This document shows positions 55,180-64,000 of a stretch of 64,000 nucleotides of DNA, piece by piece. The stretch is taken from positions 276,684 to 340,683 of the forward strand of contig CAWGCL010000011.1 in NCBI GenBank assembly GCA_963820995.1, read 5' to 3'. The notes under the pieces are model-generated. The model did not search any database and was not told where the DNA came from. It saw only the letters and a list, made by a program, of their open reading frames with translations. Both the position numbers and the translations under genes were made by a program. Numbering within the stretch: the stretch's first letter is position 1; each line of letters begins with the position of its first letter. Source of the stretch: JAGTVG01 sp963820995 (GTDB taxonomy: Bacteria; Bacteroidota; Bacteroidia; Cytophagales; Cyclobacteriaceae).

Positions 55180-55365
55180 TTATTCTGTACTTTTATTGTT
55201 TACGGTTCCGTCGTCCAATGGCATATCTTCCATTTTCTTAATAAACTTCTTATCGATCAGTGCCACTTTGATCAGTATTCCGACAAAGAATAAGAAGAAT
55301 ATAACCAGGGAGATAGCCGGCCAGATGTCTACATTTTGTATCGATTGAAGAATTTGCTTATACAT
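55180..55365 (-). CDS. ccoQ: CcoQ/FixQ cbb3 oxidase subunit
   Basis: A 61-residue single-span protein with helix IWPAISLVIFFLFFVGILI and a short polar tail containing KMEDMPLDD, as usual for CcoQ of Bacteroidota. It starts two bases after the ccoNO stop and precedes ccoP, the standard order. It stabilises the oxidase complex. Confidence 0.85.
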   Translation of the reverse strand: MYKQILQSIQNVDIWPAISLVIFFLFFVGILIKVALIDKKFIKKMEDMPLDDGTVNNKSTE

Positions 55366-55367
55366 GG

Positions 55368-57509
55368 TTATTCAGTTTCCTCAACGGTTTCATCTTTAAC
55401 TTTTATGTCTTTGCCCAGTCTTTGCAGATATGCGATCAGGGCAACTATTTCGCCTTCCGGATGGACCTGAATTCCATCCATGCTCAGCGTATTCACTACT
55501 TCATTCGCCTGCTTCAACAGGTCTTCATTGGCAGTATCTTCATATCCAACAGGGTATGGAACGCCCACCGTTCTGAGCGCCTTTATCTTTCCTGCTGTAG
55601 CATCCAAATCAATACCATTGTAAAACAGCCACTCATATGGAGGCATGATAGAATTTGGTGACATTGTAGTTGGGTCCAGCATGTGGTGATAATGCCACGA
55701 ATCAGGATATTTGCCACCTACCCTGTGAAGGTCGGGACCCGTTCGTTTTGAACCCCATAAGAATGGGTGATCATAGACATATTCCCCTGCTTTGGAATAT
55801 TCCATGTCATTGGGATCATACCGTACCACTTCAGATCGGAATGGCCTGACAAGCTGTGAATGGCAATTGTTACAGCCTTCACGTATGTATATGTCCCGAC
55901 CATGCAATTCCAGCGGTGTATAAGGTTTTACACTTTCTATTGTCGGAATATTCGATTTGATCAGGAAGGTTGGAACAAATTCTATTATACCTCCTATCAA
56001 AATGGCTATCAATGCCAATACTGTGAACATTACCGGCTTGGCTTCCAGTATTCTGTGCCAGTAAGTATCTTTTGGTGCAACTTTTTCAAGTGCCGGAGCC
56101 TCAGCTTCTTCATTAGCGACGAATTTTCCAGCTTTTGCTGTTTTGATCAGGTTATAGGTCATTACAATTGTACCGATCAGGTACATCGTGCCACCTATCG
56201 CCCTGAGTACATACATCGGAATTATTTGTGTAACCGTTTCCAGGAAGTTAGGATATAACAAAACACCCTGATCTGTAAACTGTTTCCACATCAAACTTTG
56301 AGTAAAGCCTGCAAAATACAAAGGCAGGGCATAGAAGACAATTCCTAATGTTCCAATCCAGAAGTGGAAATTAGCAAGTTTCTTAGAATACAAGGAGGTT
56401 TTCCACATTTTAGGAACAAGCCAATACATCATGCCAAAGGTAAGGAACCCGTTCCAGCCAAGACCTCCGACATGAACGTGTGCAACGATCCAGTCAGTAA
56501 AATGAGCGATCGCATTGACATTCTTCAGAGATAACATAGGCCCTTCAAAAGTGGACATACCATAAGCCGTTACGGCTACAACCAGGAACTTAAGAACAGG
56601 ATCTTCACGGACCTTATCCCAGGCACCTCTCAGTGTAAGGAGTCCATTTAGCATACCACCCCAACTTGGTGCAATCAGCATAATTGAGAATACCACGCCT
56701 AGTGATTGCGCCCAATCAGGAAGTGCGGAATACAGCAAATGGTGTGGTCCTGCCCATATGTAAATGAATATTAGTGCCCAGAAATGGATGATCGATAACT
56801 TATATGAATAAACAGGTCTGTTTGCAGCCTTGGGAAGGAAATAATACATTAATCCAAGATAGGGGGTGGTCAGGAAGAAAGCCACGGCATTGTGCCCATA
56901 CCACCATTGCACAAGTGCATCCTGTACGCCGGCATACCAGGAATAACTTTTAAATAAGGTGGCCGGCATTTCGAAGGAGTTTACAATATGCAATACCGCC
57001 ACCGTAACGAATGTGGCAATATAAAACCATATCGCTACATACATATGCCGTTCACGCCGTTTAATTATTGTTCCAATCAGATTAATGCCAAAAACAACCC
57101 AGATCAAGGCTATAGCAATATCAATGGGCCATTCCAGTTCTGCGTATTCCTTGCTGGTTGTGATCCCCAGGGGTAAAGAAATAGCTGCGGACAGAATGAT
57201 GAGTTGCCATCCCCAGAAGTTAATCCAGCTAAGCAGATCACTGAAAAGCCTTGCCTTCAGCAGACGTTGAATGGAATAATAAATGCCGGCAAACATGGCG
57301 TTCCCGACGAAAGCAAATATAATCGCATTGGTATGCAATGGCCTGATCCTTCCGAATGTCGTATAGGGTAGGTTCAGATTAAGCTGTGGGTAAAATAATT
57401 GAGTGGCAGCAGTAAGGCCAACCAGCATACCCACTAAACCAAAAATAACCGAAGCGATGATAAATGCTTTAACGATTTTGTTGTCGTATTGAAACTTCTC
57501 CAGGCTCAT
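55368..57509 (-). CDS. ccoNO: Fused cbb3 cytochrome c oxidase subunits I and II (CcoN-CcoO)
   Basis: A 713-residue fusion forming the catalytic core of the high-affinity terminal oxidase. Residues 1 to about 470 are CcoN: FGRIRPLHTNAIIFAFVGNA, WWYGHNAVAFFLTTPYLGLM, the HH pair in GPHHLLYSALPDW, and DWIVAHVHVGGLGWNGFLTF carry haem b and CuB ligands. Residues about 500-713 are CcoO: a helix, then YIREGCNNCHSQLVRPFRSE with haem c, SKAGEYVYDHPFLWGSKRTG PD and Met-containing MSPNSIMPPYEWLF. The fusion is typical of Bacteroidota. A Crp/Fnr-type palindrome lies just upstream. Confidence 0.96.
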   Translation of the reverse strand: MSLEKFQYDNKIVKAFIIASVIFGLVGMLVGLTAATQLFYPQLNLNLPYTTFGRIRPLHTNAIIFAFVGNAMFAGIYYSIQRLLKARLFSDLLSWINFWGWQLIILSAAISLPLGITTSKEYAELEWPIDIAIALIWVVFGINLIGTIIKRRERHMYVAIWFYIATFVTVAVLHIVNSFEMPATLFKSYSWYAGVQDALVQWWYGHNAVAFFLTTPYLGLMYYFLPKAANRPVYSYKLSIIHFWALIFIYIWAGPHHLLYSALPDWAQSLGVVFSIMLIAPSWGGMLNGLLTLRGAWDKVREDPVLKFLVVAVTAYGMSTFEGPMLSLKNVNAIAHFTDWIVAHVHVGGLGWNGFLTFGMMYWLVPKMWKTSLYSKKLANFHFWIGTLGIVFYALPLYFAGFTQSLMWKQFTDQGVLLYPNFLETVTQIIPMYVLRAIGGTMYLIGTIVMTYNLIKTAKAGKFVANEEAEAPALEKVAPKDTYWHRILEAKPVMFTVLALIAILIGGIIEFVPTFLIKSNIPTIESVKPYTPLELHGRDIYIREGCNNCHSQLVRPFRSEVVRYDPNDMEYSKAGEYVYDHPFLWGSKRTGPDLHRVGGKYPDSWHYHHMLDPTTMSPNSIMPPYEWLFYNGIDLDATAGKIKALRTVGVPYPVGYEDTANEDLLKQANEVVNTLSMDGIQVHPEGEIVALIAYLQRLGKDIKVKDETVEETE

Positions 57510-57541
57510 AACGAAAAGTAGATTTTAAATTAAAATTTGCG

Positions 57542-57583
57542 CAAAATAGGCAGATCGAAAGATTAATTTTATGACATATGTCA
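57542..57583 (-). promoter_or_regulatory. Putative ccoNO promoter with Crp/Fnr-type operator
   Basis: TGACATATGTCA (57572-57583) is a perfect 12-base palindrome with flanking A/G and C typical of Crp/Fnr-family sites. On the minus strand, CTATTTTG (57542 side) resembles the -7 box (TAnnTTTG with one base missing). With a start near 57537 the palindrome would be centred close to -41, the usual position of a class II activator, and the untranslated leader would be about 28 bases. Oxygen-responsive control of a cbb3 oxidase is expected. Confidence 0.5.
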
Positions 57584-57802
57584 CCTTTCTTAATTCAGGC
57601 CAGAATTTCCGAAAAAAAAATAAAAAATACACGTAATATGTTATTATTTTTGATTTTAAAATGCATTGTACCTTACATGGTAATGATTGGAAAATAAGGA
57701 AAATGAAAGGATAATTCCTATAGGTCTAAGCCTTTTATGCTGACAAGAAATAATAATGATTCAGTAAAAATTAATATGAGAAATCAATTGAACTTCAATT
57801 AT

Positions 57803-58636
57803 TCATTTAATTAAAGATAAAATCTCCTTTTTAAGTAATTCAGGACTTGTCCAGGGGATAAGATGCCCGGAATCCTCATAAATCGCCATTTTAACCTCTG
57901 CGTTTTGCAAAACCTTTTCAGCAAAATATGCATTCTCTATAGGAACCAATCCATCTTTTTTCCCATGAAGAATAGTGACCATTGTGGTGATTTTAGGCCA
58001 ATATGGAAGCATTTTTTTCAACTCTTCCACGTGGGTATTTTTCTCTGCATTTGCCACCATCATCGATTCCGGAACTACTTTATGCAGGAAGGGAATATCT
58101 ATGATCCTGGCTATAGAGAAAAACTTCTCATGCTCAGGATCAATGGCCGCTCCGGCAAGGATCAAACCACCTATCTTCTCAGGGTAATCCATGGCAAGTT
58201 TTGCTGCTATGGTTCCTCCAAAGGAATGACCAACAAGGATAGGTTTCTGGTTGTTTTTATTCTTTTCAAGAAGAGGTGCGATCAGTTTTGCTTGTTTTTG
58301 TAATGACGTTTCAGGTATCCCGAAATTTGATTGTCCATACCCGGCCCTGTCCATAGCGATCATCCGGGTTTTTCTACGTAAGTCCGGATCTTTCAGGAAT
58401 TTATTGAAGGCATCAAGCGAGCCAGGTGCTCCGTGGATAAAAATCACCAATGGATTTGCTTCATTTCCTATATCCACATACCGCATTTCTATGCCATCTG
58501 AAATATAAGTGCTTACTTCTGTTCGGATTGCATCTGTTTTTAGATTTGCAAGAAGTTCTTCATTACTGGTTTTTAAATCCATCAGGTTGAACAGGATGTA
58601 GCCAAGAGCAATCAGTAGAAGAAGTATCAGGCGCAT
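57803..58636 (-). CDS. Alpha/beta hydrolase, membrane-anchored or exported
   Basis: A 277-residue serine hydrolase. An N-terminal helix (MRLILLLLIALGYILFNLMD) suggests export or anchoring. The fold signature is clear: LVIFIHGAPGSLDAF (oxyanion loop HGAPG), MIAMDRAGYGQSNFG, nucleophile elbow ILVGHSFGGTIAAKLA with Ser, ILHGKKDGLVPIENA with the acid, and the His in DSGHLIPWTSPELL. The substrate is unknown. It lies 290 bases upstream of ccoNO on the same strand, so it is probably a separate transcript. Confidence 0.88.
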   Translation of the reverse strand: MRLILLLLIALGYILFNLMDLKTSNEELLANLKTDAIRTEVSTYISDGIEMRYVDIGNEANPLVIFIHGAPGSLDAFNKFLKDPDLRRKTRMIAMDRAGYGQSNFGIPETSLQKQAKLIAPLLEKNKNNQKPILVGHSFGGTIAAKLAMDYPEKIGGLILAGAAIDPEHEKFFSIARIIDIPFLHKVVPESMMVANAEKNTHVEELKKMLPYWPKITTMVTILHGKKDGLVPIENAYFAEKVLQNAEVKMAIYEDSGHLIPWTSPELLKKEILSLIK

Positions 58637-58726
58637 TTACAGGATTTGTTTAAAGACACGGATCTGCAAACATAATGAATTGATCGATCTTGTTCAATTC
58701 CGGATTCCCAGGATCAGGTTAAATTT

Positions 58727-58920
58727 CCAGCTTTCAATTTGCGATTCCAGAATTCGTATTCCGATTCCCGGATTTCGGTCCCGCCCTTTAGATTTTGTTT
58801 CTTTGTTTATTGCATTCACTTAGCGATTCCAGGATTCGCCTTCCTTTACCAGCTTTTGCTTTGCGATTCCAGGAATCACTTTCAACATCGAGCATTTATC
58901 ACCCGCTTCCAGCTTTCATC
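58727..58920. repeat. Degenerate intergenic direct repeats
   Basis: CCAGCTTT followed by TTTGCGATTCCAG and GAATTCG-like bases recurs with wear at about 58727, 58849 and 58909, and the GCGATTCCAG.ATTC core alone at 58823. The stretch 58637-59067 between the hydrolase and the DoxX gene holds no gene. The repeats are not hairpins and look like remnants of short tandem duplications. Confidence 0.5.
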
Positions 58921-59067
58921 CCTGCTTCAAACAATCAAGTCTTATTTACAGAATTTGTGTTCAAATCCAGACATTATATTTCTTCAATTAATGCTTCAGG
59001 TATTTAGTATCCACCATTCGGGCACTTTTTTTAATTGGAAATTGTTATACAATAAAAGACCAACATC

Positions 59068-59535
59068 ATGAGCCATACACAACAAATTCAATCGTTTAAA
59101 AAGTTTGTCGATATGCACCATCCAGGTTGGATGGACATAATCAGGATAATATTGGGGATAGCAATTTTTATAAAAGGTATATATTTTATTCATAATCCCG
59201 AGGCCTTGATACAAATCCTTGATAATAGCAAAATCTCCGGATGGACTTTTATTGTAGAACATCATGTGGCCTTTACATACCTGGTAGGAGGTATATTAAT
59301 AGCCATTGGCCTAATCACACGGATTGCAATTATTTTTCAATTGCCTGTGTTTTTTGGATCCATATTCTGTTGTATAGCTGATAAGGGTTTCTTTAGTGTC
59401 TTTTCAGACCTGACCTTTTCGATCATCATGTTCGTATTATTAATCTTTTACCTCATCTGGGGCCCTGGACGGTTTTCTGTAGATACTTATATGAAAAGGG
59501 ATCATAAGTTGGATGATATGCCGCAGCAGTTTTAG
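59068..59535 (+). CDS. DoxX family membrane protein
   Basis: A 155-residue protein with four helices: IIRIILGIAIFIKGIYFIHN, VAFTYLVGGILIAIGLIT, RIAIIFQLPVFFGSIFCCIA and LTFSIIMFVLLIFYLIWGPG. The spacing and the IGLITRIAIIFQLPV block suit DoxX/YqjF-type proteins. It is convergent with the small gene at 59541 and has a different partner set from the oxidase genes; the function is unknown. Confidence 0.75.
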   Translation: MSHTQQIQSFKKFVDMHHPGWMDIIRIILGIAIFIKGIYFIHNPEALIQILDNSKISGWTFIVEHHVAFTYLVGGILIAIGLITRIAIIFQLPVFFGSIFCCIADKGFFSVFSDLTFSIIMFVLLIFYLIWGPGRFSVDTYMKRDHKLDDMPQQF

Positions 59536-59540
59536 GCTGA

Positions 59541-59750
59541 CTACTCCTCCTCTAATTCATATAAATCGTAATCTTTCCCCTTTCCATATTCAGTAAGAAC
59601 CTTCAGGTTATATACTTCCAGGCTATTTAGATCTCGTATTATGTAGTCATTCTTTTTTTCAATACGAAGAAGTTCAAAAACTGTAGTTTCCCCATAATTT
59701 ATGAGCGTATAACGGTGTCCTACTCTTAAAACATCAATTGAGATTGGCAT
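59541..59750 (-). CDS. Conserved small hypothetical protein
   Basis: A 69-residue acidic soluble protein, MPISIDVLRVGHRYTLINYG onward, predicted as a small beta-barrel (VFELLRIEKKNDYIIRDLNS). It follows ccoS by five bases on the same strand, so it shares the ccoI-ccoS transcript. I do not recognise a function; the position invites a test for a role in oxidase assembly. Confidence 0.65.
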   Translation of the reverse strand: MPISIDVLRVGHRYTLINYGETTVFELLRIEKKNDYIIRDLNSLEVYNLKVLTEYGKGKDYDLYELEEE

Positions 59751-59755
59751 AATAT

Positions 59756-59956
59756 TTAACCTTTTTTTTTGCTGTTTTTCCCTGTTTCTGGCTTCTTTTC
59801 CTGGTCAGGTTTTATCTCAGGTTCATCAAACAGGATCCTTACTGAAGGAGATTTCGTATCATCAAACTGACCTGATCTGACCGCCCATATAAATGCTATA
59901 AGAAAAGCCGTGGCCACAATTACACTGAAGATTATGAGCAGAATGATTACAGACAT
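59756..59956 (-). CDS. ccoS: CcoS/FixS cbb3 oxidase assembly protein
   Basis: A 66-residue single-span protein: MSVIILLIIFSVIVATAFLI AFIWAVRSGQFDD. The W..RSGQFDD stretch is the CcoS signature. A lysine-rich tail follows. It is needed for cofactor insertion in cbb3 oxidase. The ATG shares a base with the ccoI stop (TAATG). Confidence 0.93.
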   Translation of the reverse strand: MSVIILLIIFSVIVATAFLIAFIWAVRSGQFDDTKSPSVRILFDEPEIKPDQEKKPETGKNSKKKG

Positions 59957-62406
59957 TAGATCAATTTTCTGATTTTGGCCATGGTATTAACTGCAAATGT
60001 AGCAAAAAATACGACGGATATACTGCTGACGGGCATAAGTATGGCGGCTATGATGGGGGTTAACTTGCCAAATACCGCGAAGCCCATTCCTATTATATTA
60101 TACATGAAAGAAATGATAAAGCTTAGATATATGATCTTCCTGGAAGTTTGTGAGAATTGCAGGAACCTGTCAAGGTCAGATATCCTTTTGGCATCCAGAA
60201 TGGCATCGCTGGCTGGAGTAAATGAAGTAATGTCTTCTGTTACTGCAATTCCAGTATTGCTTTTTACCAGCGCTCCTGCATCATTCAAGCCATCCCCAAG
60301 CATCAGCACATCTTCCCCGTTTTTCTGCAGCGTATTGATATAATTCAATTTGTCTTCCGGTTTCTGGTTAAATAACATAGAAGTCTTCTGAGGGAAAATA
60401 TTCTTTAAAGATTCCAGTTCACCTTCATTATCACCTGACAATACACTGAATTTGTACTTATCGGCAAGTTTAGTGATCAATCCACTTATATTCTTCCGGT
60501 ATACATTGTTTATCCTGAATGCACCTTTGATCTTTCCATCGATAGAAACATATACATTACCACCCTCCATATTTTTGCCGGATGATGGGGACGCGACTGA
60601 AGCATCGCCATTCATTAACAGTAGTGACCCAATCTTAATTTGATGCCCGTCTACTTCGCCCTGAATCCCTTTGCCTTTAATTTCTTTATAATTTCTTATC
60701 TTCAGTGGGGAAAGATCTAAAATACCCTTCTGTTCTTTAATTAGTTTCCGGCTTATAGGATGTGTGGAATTTGCAGCCATGCCCATCACCCATGCATTTT
60801 CCTTTTCATTTAAGCTGACGCCCTCATAAAAAATCTTGCCAGTATAATTTTCAGTCAGGGTTCCGGTTTTATCAAATACGATATGTGAAATATGAGTTAG
60901 TTTTTCAATAACCATTGTGTTTTTAAGGTAGAAGTGGTTCCTGCCAAACACATTCATGGTATTGCCCAGGGTGAAAAGGGGTAGATAAGGATAAAGCGCA
61001 GGGGCAGGCTACTATTAAAACTGCGGTGAATACAAACCATGCTTTGTCCATATCAATAGAAAGCCATACCGATAAACCAGCCAGTGCGATGAACAATACA
61101 GTGATGGTGAAGTATTTACTGATCCTGTTGACAAGGGTCTCAACTTCGCTGTTTTCCTCTTTTTTAAAGGCTTCATTATTCCATAACTGAGTCAGATAAC
61201 TCTGTGAAACAGGCTTTTGGCATTTCTAGAAGAATAAGGTGCCCAGCTGACGCCCTCCTGCGTATACAAGATCGCCTTTTTCTTTTGGAACTTCTTAGAT
61301 TCCCCTGTTACAAAACTGTAATCAATATTTGCCTTTTCACTGACCAGGATACTGTCCGACGGAATTATCTCGCCATTTCTTACTCTTATAATATCTGATT
61401 TCTGAAGTTTTTAACCGCAACCGGCCTCGTTTTCCATTTTGAATTCGATTTACAGCAAGGGGAAATAAAGCAATAATCCCTTTCAAATGACAATCCTTCA
61501 TAGGTTTTGTTTTGAACCCATCGACCGATCAATAAAAAGAATAAGAGGCCGGATAAGGAATCAAAATAACCAGGGCCCAGGTCCAAAATGACATGAAATA
61601 AACTTACCAGAAACAATGTGATGATCCCAAGGGAGATCGGTAGATCTATATTGATGTATTTCTGCTTCAGCCCTGCAAAAGCGGATTTAAAATAATCCGT
61701 ACTGCAGTAAAAAACGACAGGTATCGACAGTAAAACATTAAGCCAGAGTATGAACTTCTGGATCATTACATCATCAATCCCTTCAAAACCAAAATATTCA
61801 GGGAAACTTAGCAGCATGATGTTCCCGAAACTGAAGCCAGCTACTCCAATTTTAGTGATCAAACTGCGGTTGATTGACTTCCTGGTCTTTCTTTCTTCCT
61901 GTTCAAGGCTGATAAAGGGTTCATAGCCAATGGTGGTCAAGGTCATTACCACTTCTTTGAGGCTTATTTCATTGGGATTAAAATCGATGTAGACTTCTTT
62001 TCTGGGTAAAATTTACCCGTGATATTCGGATCCCTTCTTTCAATTTATACAGGTTTTCCAGCAGCCATATACATGAAGAGCAATGGATCACAGGGATATA
62101 GAAGTTTACTTTGGCGGTATTCCCGTCTTTAAAATCCAATACCTGCTCCTGGATCTCGGAATTATCCAGATAATTATATTTGTCCCCAAAATCTTTGCTT
62201 TTCAAAGTAATCCCGGGATTGTTAACAAGGTCGTAGTAATTGCAGAGATCGTTCTCTTTTAATATCTCATAAACTGTTTTGCAACCATTACAGCAAAAGT
62301 CCTTTTCCTCAAAAACCACATGATCTTCCCTGCACAAATCGCCACAGTGGAAACATATGATCTCTTTGTTGGTTTTTATCTTCTCCTTCGATGTAATTTT
62401 CCCCAT
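59956..62406 (-). CDS. ccoI: CcoI/FixI copper-transporting P-type ATPase (multiple frameshifts)
   Basis: The copper exporter that supplies cbb3 oxidase, about 817 residues when joined. In order: metal-binding N-terminus CFHCGDLC...FCCNGCKTVYEIL, HMA domain IHCSSCIWLLENLYKL, several helices, actuator NGEIIPSDSILV and VTGESKK, the CPC helix IVACPCALSLSTPF, phosphorylation site DKTGTLTEN, and GDGLNDAGALVKSNTGIAV. The frame breaks near 61965, 61400, 61280, 61245 and 60975, at least five one-base shifts. All domains survive, so errors are likelier than decay. It is divergent from the ABC exporter gene. Confidence 0.88.
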
Positions 62407-62599
62407 AAGTTCATCCCTGAAAGTTTAAAAGTACTTGAAAAACGTTGATCTTGGTATTTTTTCAATCAATTTTAGTTAAACCTGAAGAAAAATAACATTT
62501 ATGGCTGATAGATGTTATTAGCTGATAGAAATTGAATTACTTTGCAGGTTCTATATTCACTTGTTTTAAATTTAATTCGCGAATCAAATAATCTGAAAT

Positions 62600-64000
62600 A
62601 TGGCAAAATATCGTGCTTCACTTAAAAAAGTTTTTAGAACTATTATCTGGCCAAGGCGAAGACTTTTATTGTTAGGATTGGTCCTCATCATCATCAACCG
62701 CCTTTCCGGATTGGTCTTACCGGGAGCTTCCAAATACCTTATCGATGAAGTCATTGCCAAGGGAGATCTGGAATTTATGAAATTGCTATTGCTGGGAGTC
62801 TCAGGTGCGATAATCATCCAGTCTACCACTTCCTTTTTTCTTACCAGACTATTGAGCGTGGAGGCACAGCATCTGATCTCGAAATTACGATCGCAGGTTC
62901 AGCAACATATTATTTATCAACCTGTGAGGTTCTTTGACAATAGCAAATCAGGAGAACTGGTCTCCCGGATCATGACAGATGTGGAGGGTGTCCGCAATCT
63001 CGTTGGCACCGGGCTTGTGCAATTATTTGGTGGTGTTTTAACGTCAATTCTTGCTCTTGTACTTCTGATTAATATAAGCCCCTTGCTTACTTTGTATGTA
63101 GTCATTCCACTTTCCATATTTGGTTTTATATCCCTTAAGGCATTTGCATATATCCGGCCGATATTCAGGGAAAGAGGAAAGATCAATGCCGAGGTTACAG
63201 GGAGGCTCACAGAATCCCTGGGAGGTATACGTATCATTAAGGGATTCAATGCGGAAAAGCAAGAAATCAATAACTTTTCCGATGGAGTGGAACGAATTTT
63301 CAGAAATGTTCGTAAAAGCCTGACATCTACCAGTCTTGTTACCAGTTCGGCCACTTTACTACTGGGGCTGGCAACTGTAGGTATCATGGGCATCAGCGGA
63401 TATATGATCATTAATGAAGAAATCACAGTTGGGGGGACTTTTTTGCGTTTACGCTTTATCTTGGTTTTATGATCGCACCGATCATTCAAATGAGCAACAT
63501 TGGCAGCCAAATGACAGAAGCTTTAGCCGGACTTGACCGGACTGAGGAAATAATAAACAGGGAACGGGAAATTGATGATCCAAAGAGAAAGATAGAAATT
63601 CCAAAGATTCGGGGAGATTTGAAATTCTCCGGGGTAGGGTTTGCATATGAAGAAGGGAAAAAAGTAATCGAAGACATTTCATTTGATAGTCCTGCAGGAT
63701 CAGTAACTGCCCTTGTTGGTAGTTCCGGTTCCGGAAAGACCACCATAGCGGGACTTTCTGCATCTTTTCTTATACCGCAGGAGGGGACTATATCGATTGA
63801 TGGTGTGGATCTTTCGACAGTGACCCTGGATAGCTACCGCGCGCAATTGGGCGTCGTTATGCAGGATGATTTTCTGTTTGAAGGTACTATAAAGGAAAAT
63901 ATTCTATTCCCCCGTCCGGATGCCACTGAAGAGGAACTGTCTCATGCTGCAAAAGCGGCCCATGTCAGCGAGTTTACAGATCGATTTGAAGATGGACTGG
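62600..64000 (+). CDS. ABC exporter, fused permease and ATPase (one frameshift, cut by window end)
   Basis: An MsbA-like half-transporter. Residues 1-310 form the six-helix membrane domain (VLIIINRLSGLVLPGASKYL; RFFDNSKSGELVSRIMTDVE; LGGIRIIKGFNAEKQEINNF). Near 63441 six T follow AC where seven would keep TVGGTFFAFTLYLGFMIAPI in frame. The ATPase domain follows with Walker A SSGSGKTT (63721), Q-loop VMQDDFLFEGTIKENILF; the signature and Walker B lie beyond the window. The substrate (lipid or drug) cannot be predicted. Confidence 0.9.

Overview
The window comes from a member of the Bacteroidota. Four things point there: a type IX secretion pair (a giant protein with a gliding-motility-type C-terminal sorting domain beside a PorP/SprF-type protein), a cbb3 oxidase with fused CcoN-CcoO and a single-haem CcoP, a good TAnnTTTG promoter ahead of the rRNA operon, and the general look of the 16S. 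A Cytophagales-like relative is possible, but the 16S must be searched to place it.

Layout. 1-6.9 kb: class III cyclase with TPRs, GH29 fucosidase, the C-terminal remnant of a lost sulfatase, an intact sulfatase, and a GPP34 protein. 8.0-14.4 kb: a three-gene GMC dehydrogenase complex with a nine-haem cytochrome, a ThuA/PmoA-like lipoprotein and a Gfo/Idh/MocA oxidoreductase. 14.6-18.4 kb (minus strand): AMMECR1, a Pycsar-effector-like (PycTM) membrane protein, a sialidase and an aldo/keto reductase. 18.8-22.1 kb: a compact redox-looking cluster of cysteine desulfurase-like enzyme, unknown Cys-rich tail-anchored protein, ArsF-like thiol protein and ArsG/DsbD-like permease. 22.3-28.0 kb: glycoside hydrolase, PQQ-propeller, mutarotase-like protein and NamZ muramidase. 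28-29.7 kb is gene-poor, with a sigma factor cut off after domain 2. 29.7-36.9 kb: mltG-thioesterase-yihY operon, Sua5/YrdC, SDR, AspT/YidE-type transporter and a GH144-like glucanase. 37-43.5 kb: the T9SS pair. 43.9-50.2 kb: a complete rRNA operon (16S, tRNA-Ile, tRNA-Ala, 23S, 5S). 50.6-62.4 kb: cbb3 oxidase genes (ccoNO-Q-P-G-H-SafE) and, separately, ccoI-ccoS. 62.6 kb to the end: ABC exporter.

Physiology. The left half suggests harvesting of sulfated or sialylated glycans and peptidoglycan fragments, with periplasmic oxidation of sugars passing electrons through multihaem cytochrome c to a high-affinity cbb3 oxidase encoded on the right. No SusC/SusD pair is present.

Two cautions and one highlight. 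(i) At least 20 single-base frameshifts split otherwise healthy genes. The ones I could resolve are mostly one-base changes in short homopolymers, so I treat them as sequence errors rather than pseudogenes and give joined coordinates. (ii) RNA ends and promoters are estimates by eye. (iii) The most unusual structure is in the rRNA operon spacers: the ends of tRNA-Ile, tRNA-Ala and 5S rRNA are copied next to the gene, and each copy forms one arm of a new hairpin. A family of TCCCGC...GCGGGA hairpins sits beside nearly every mature RNA.
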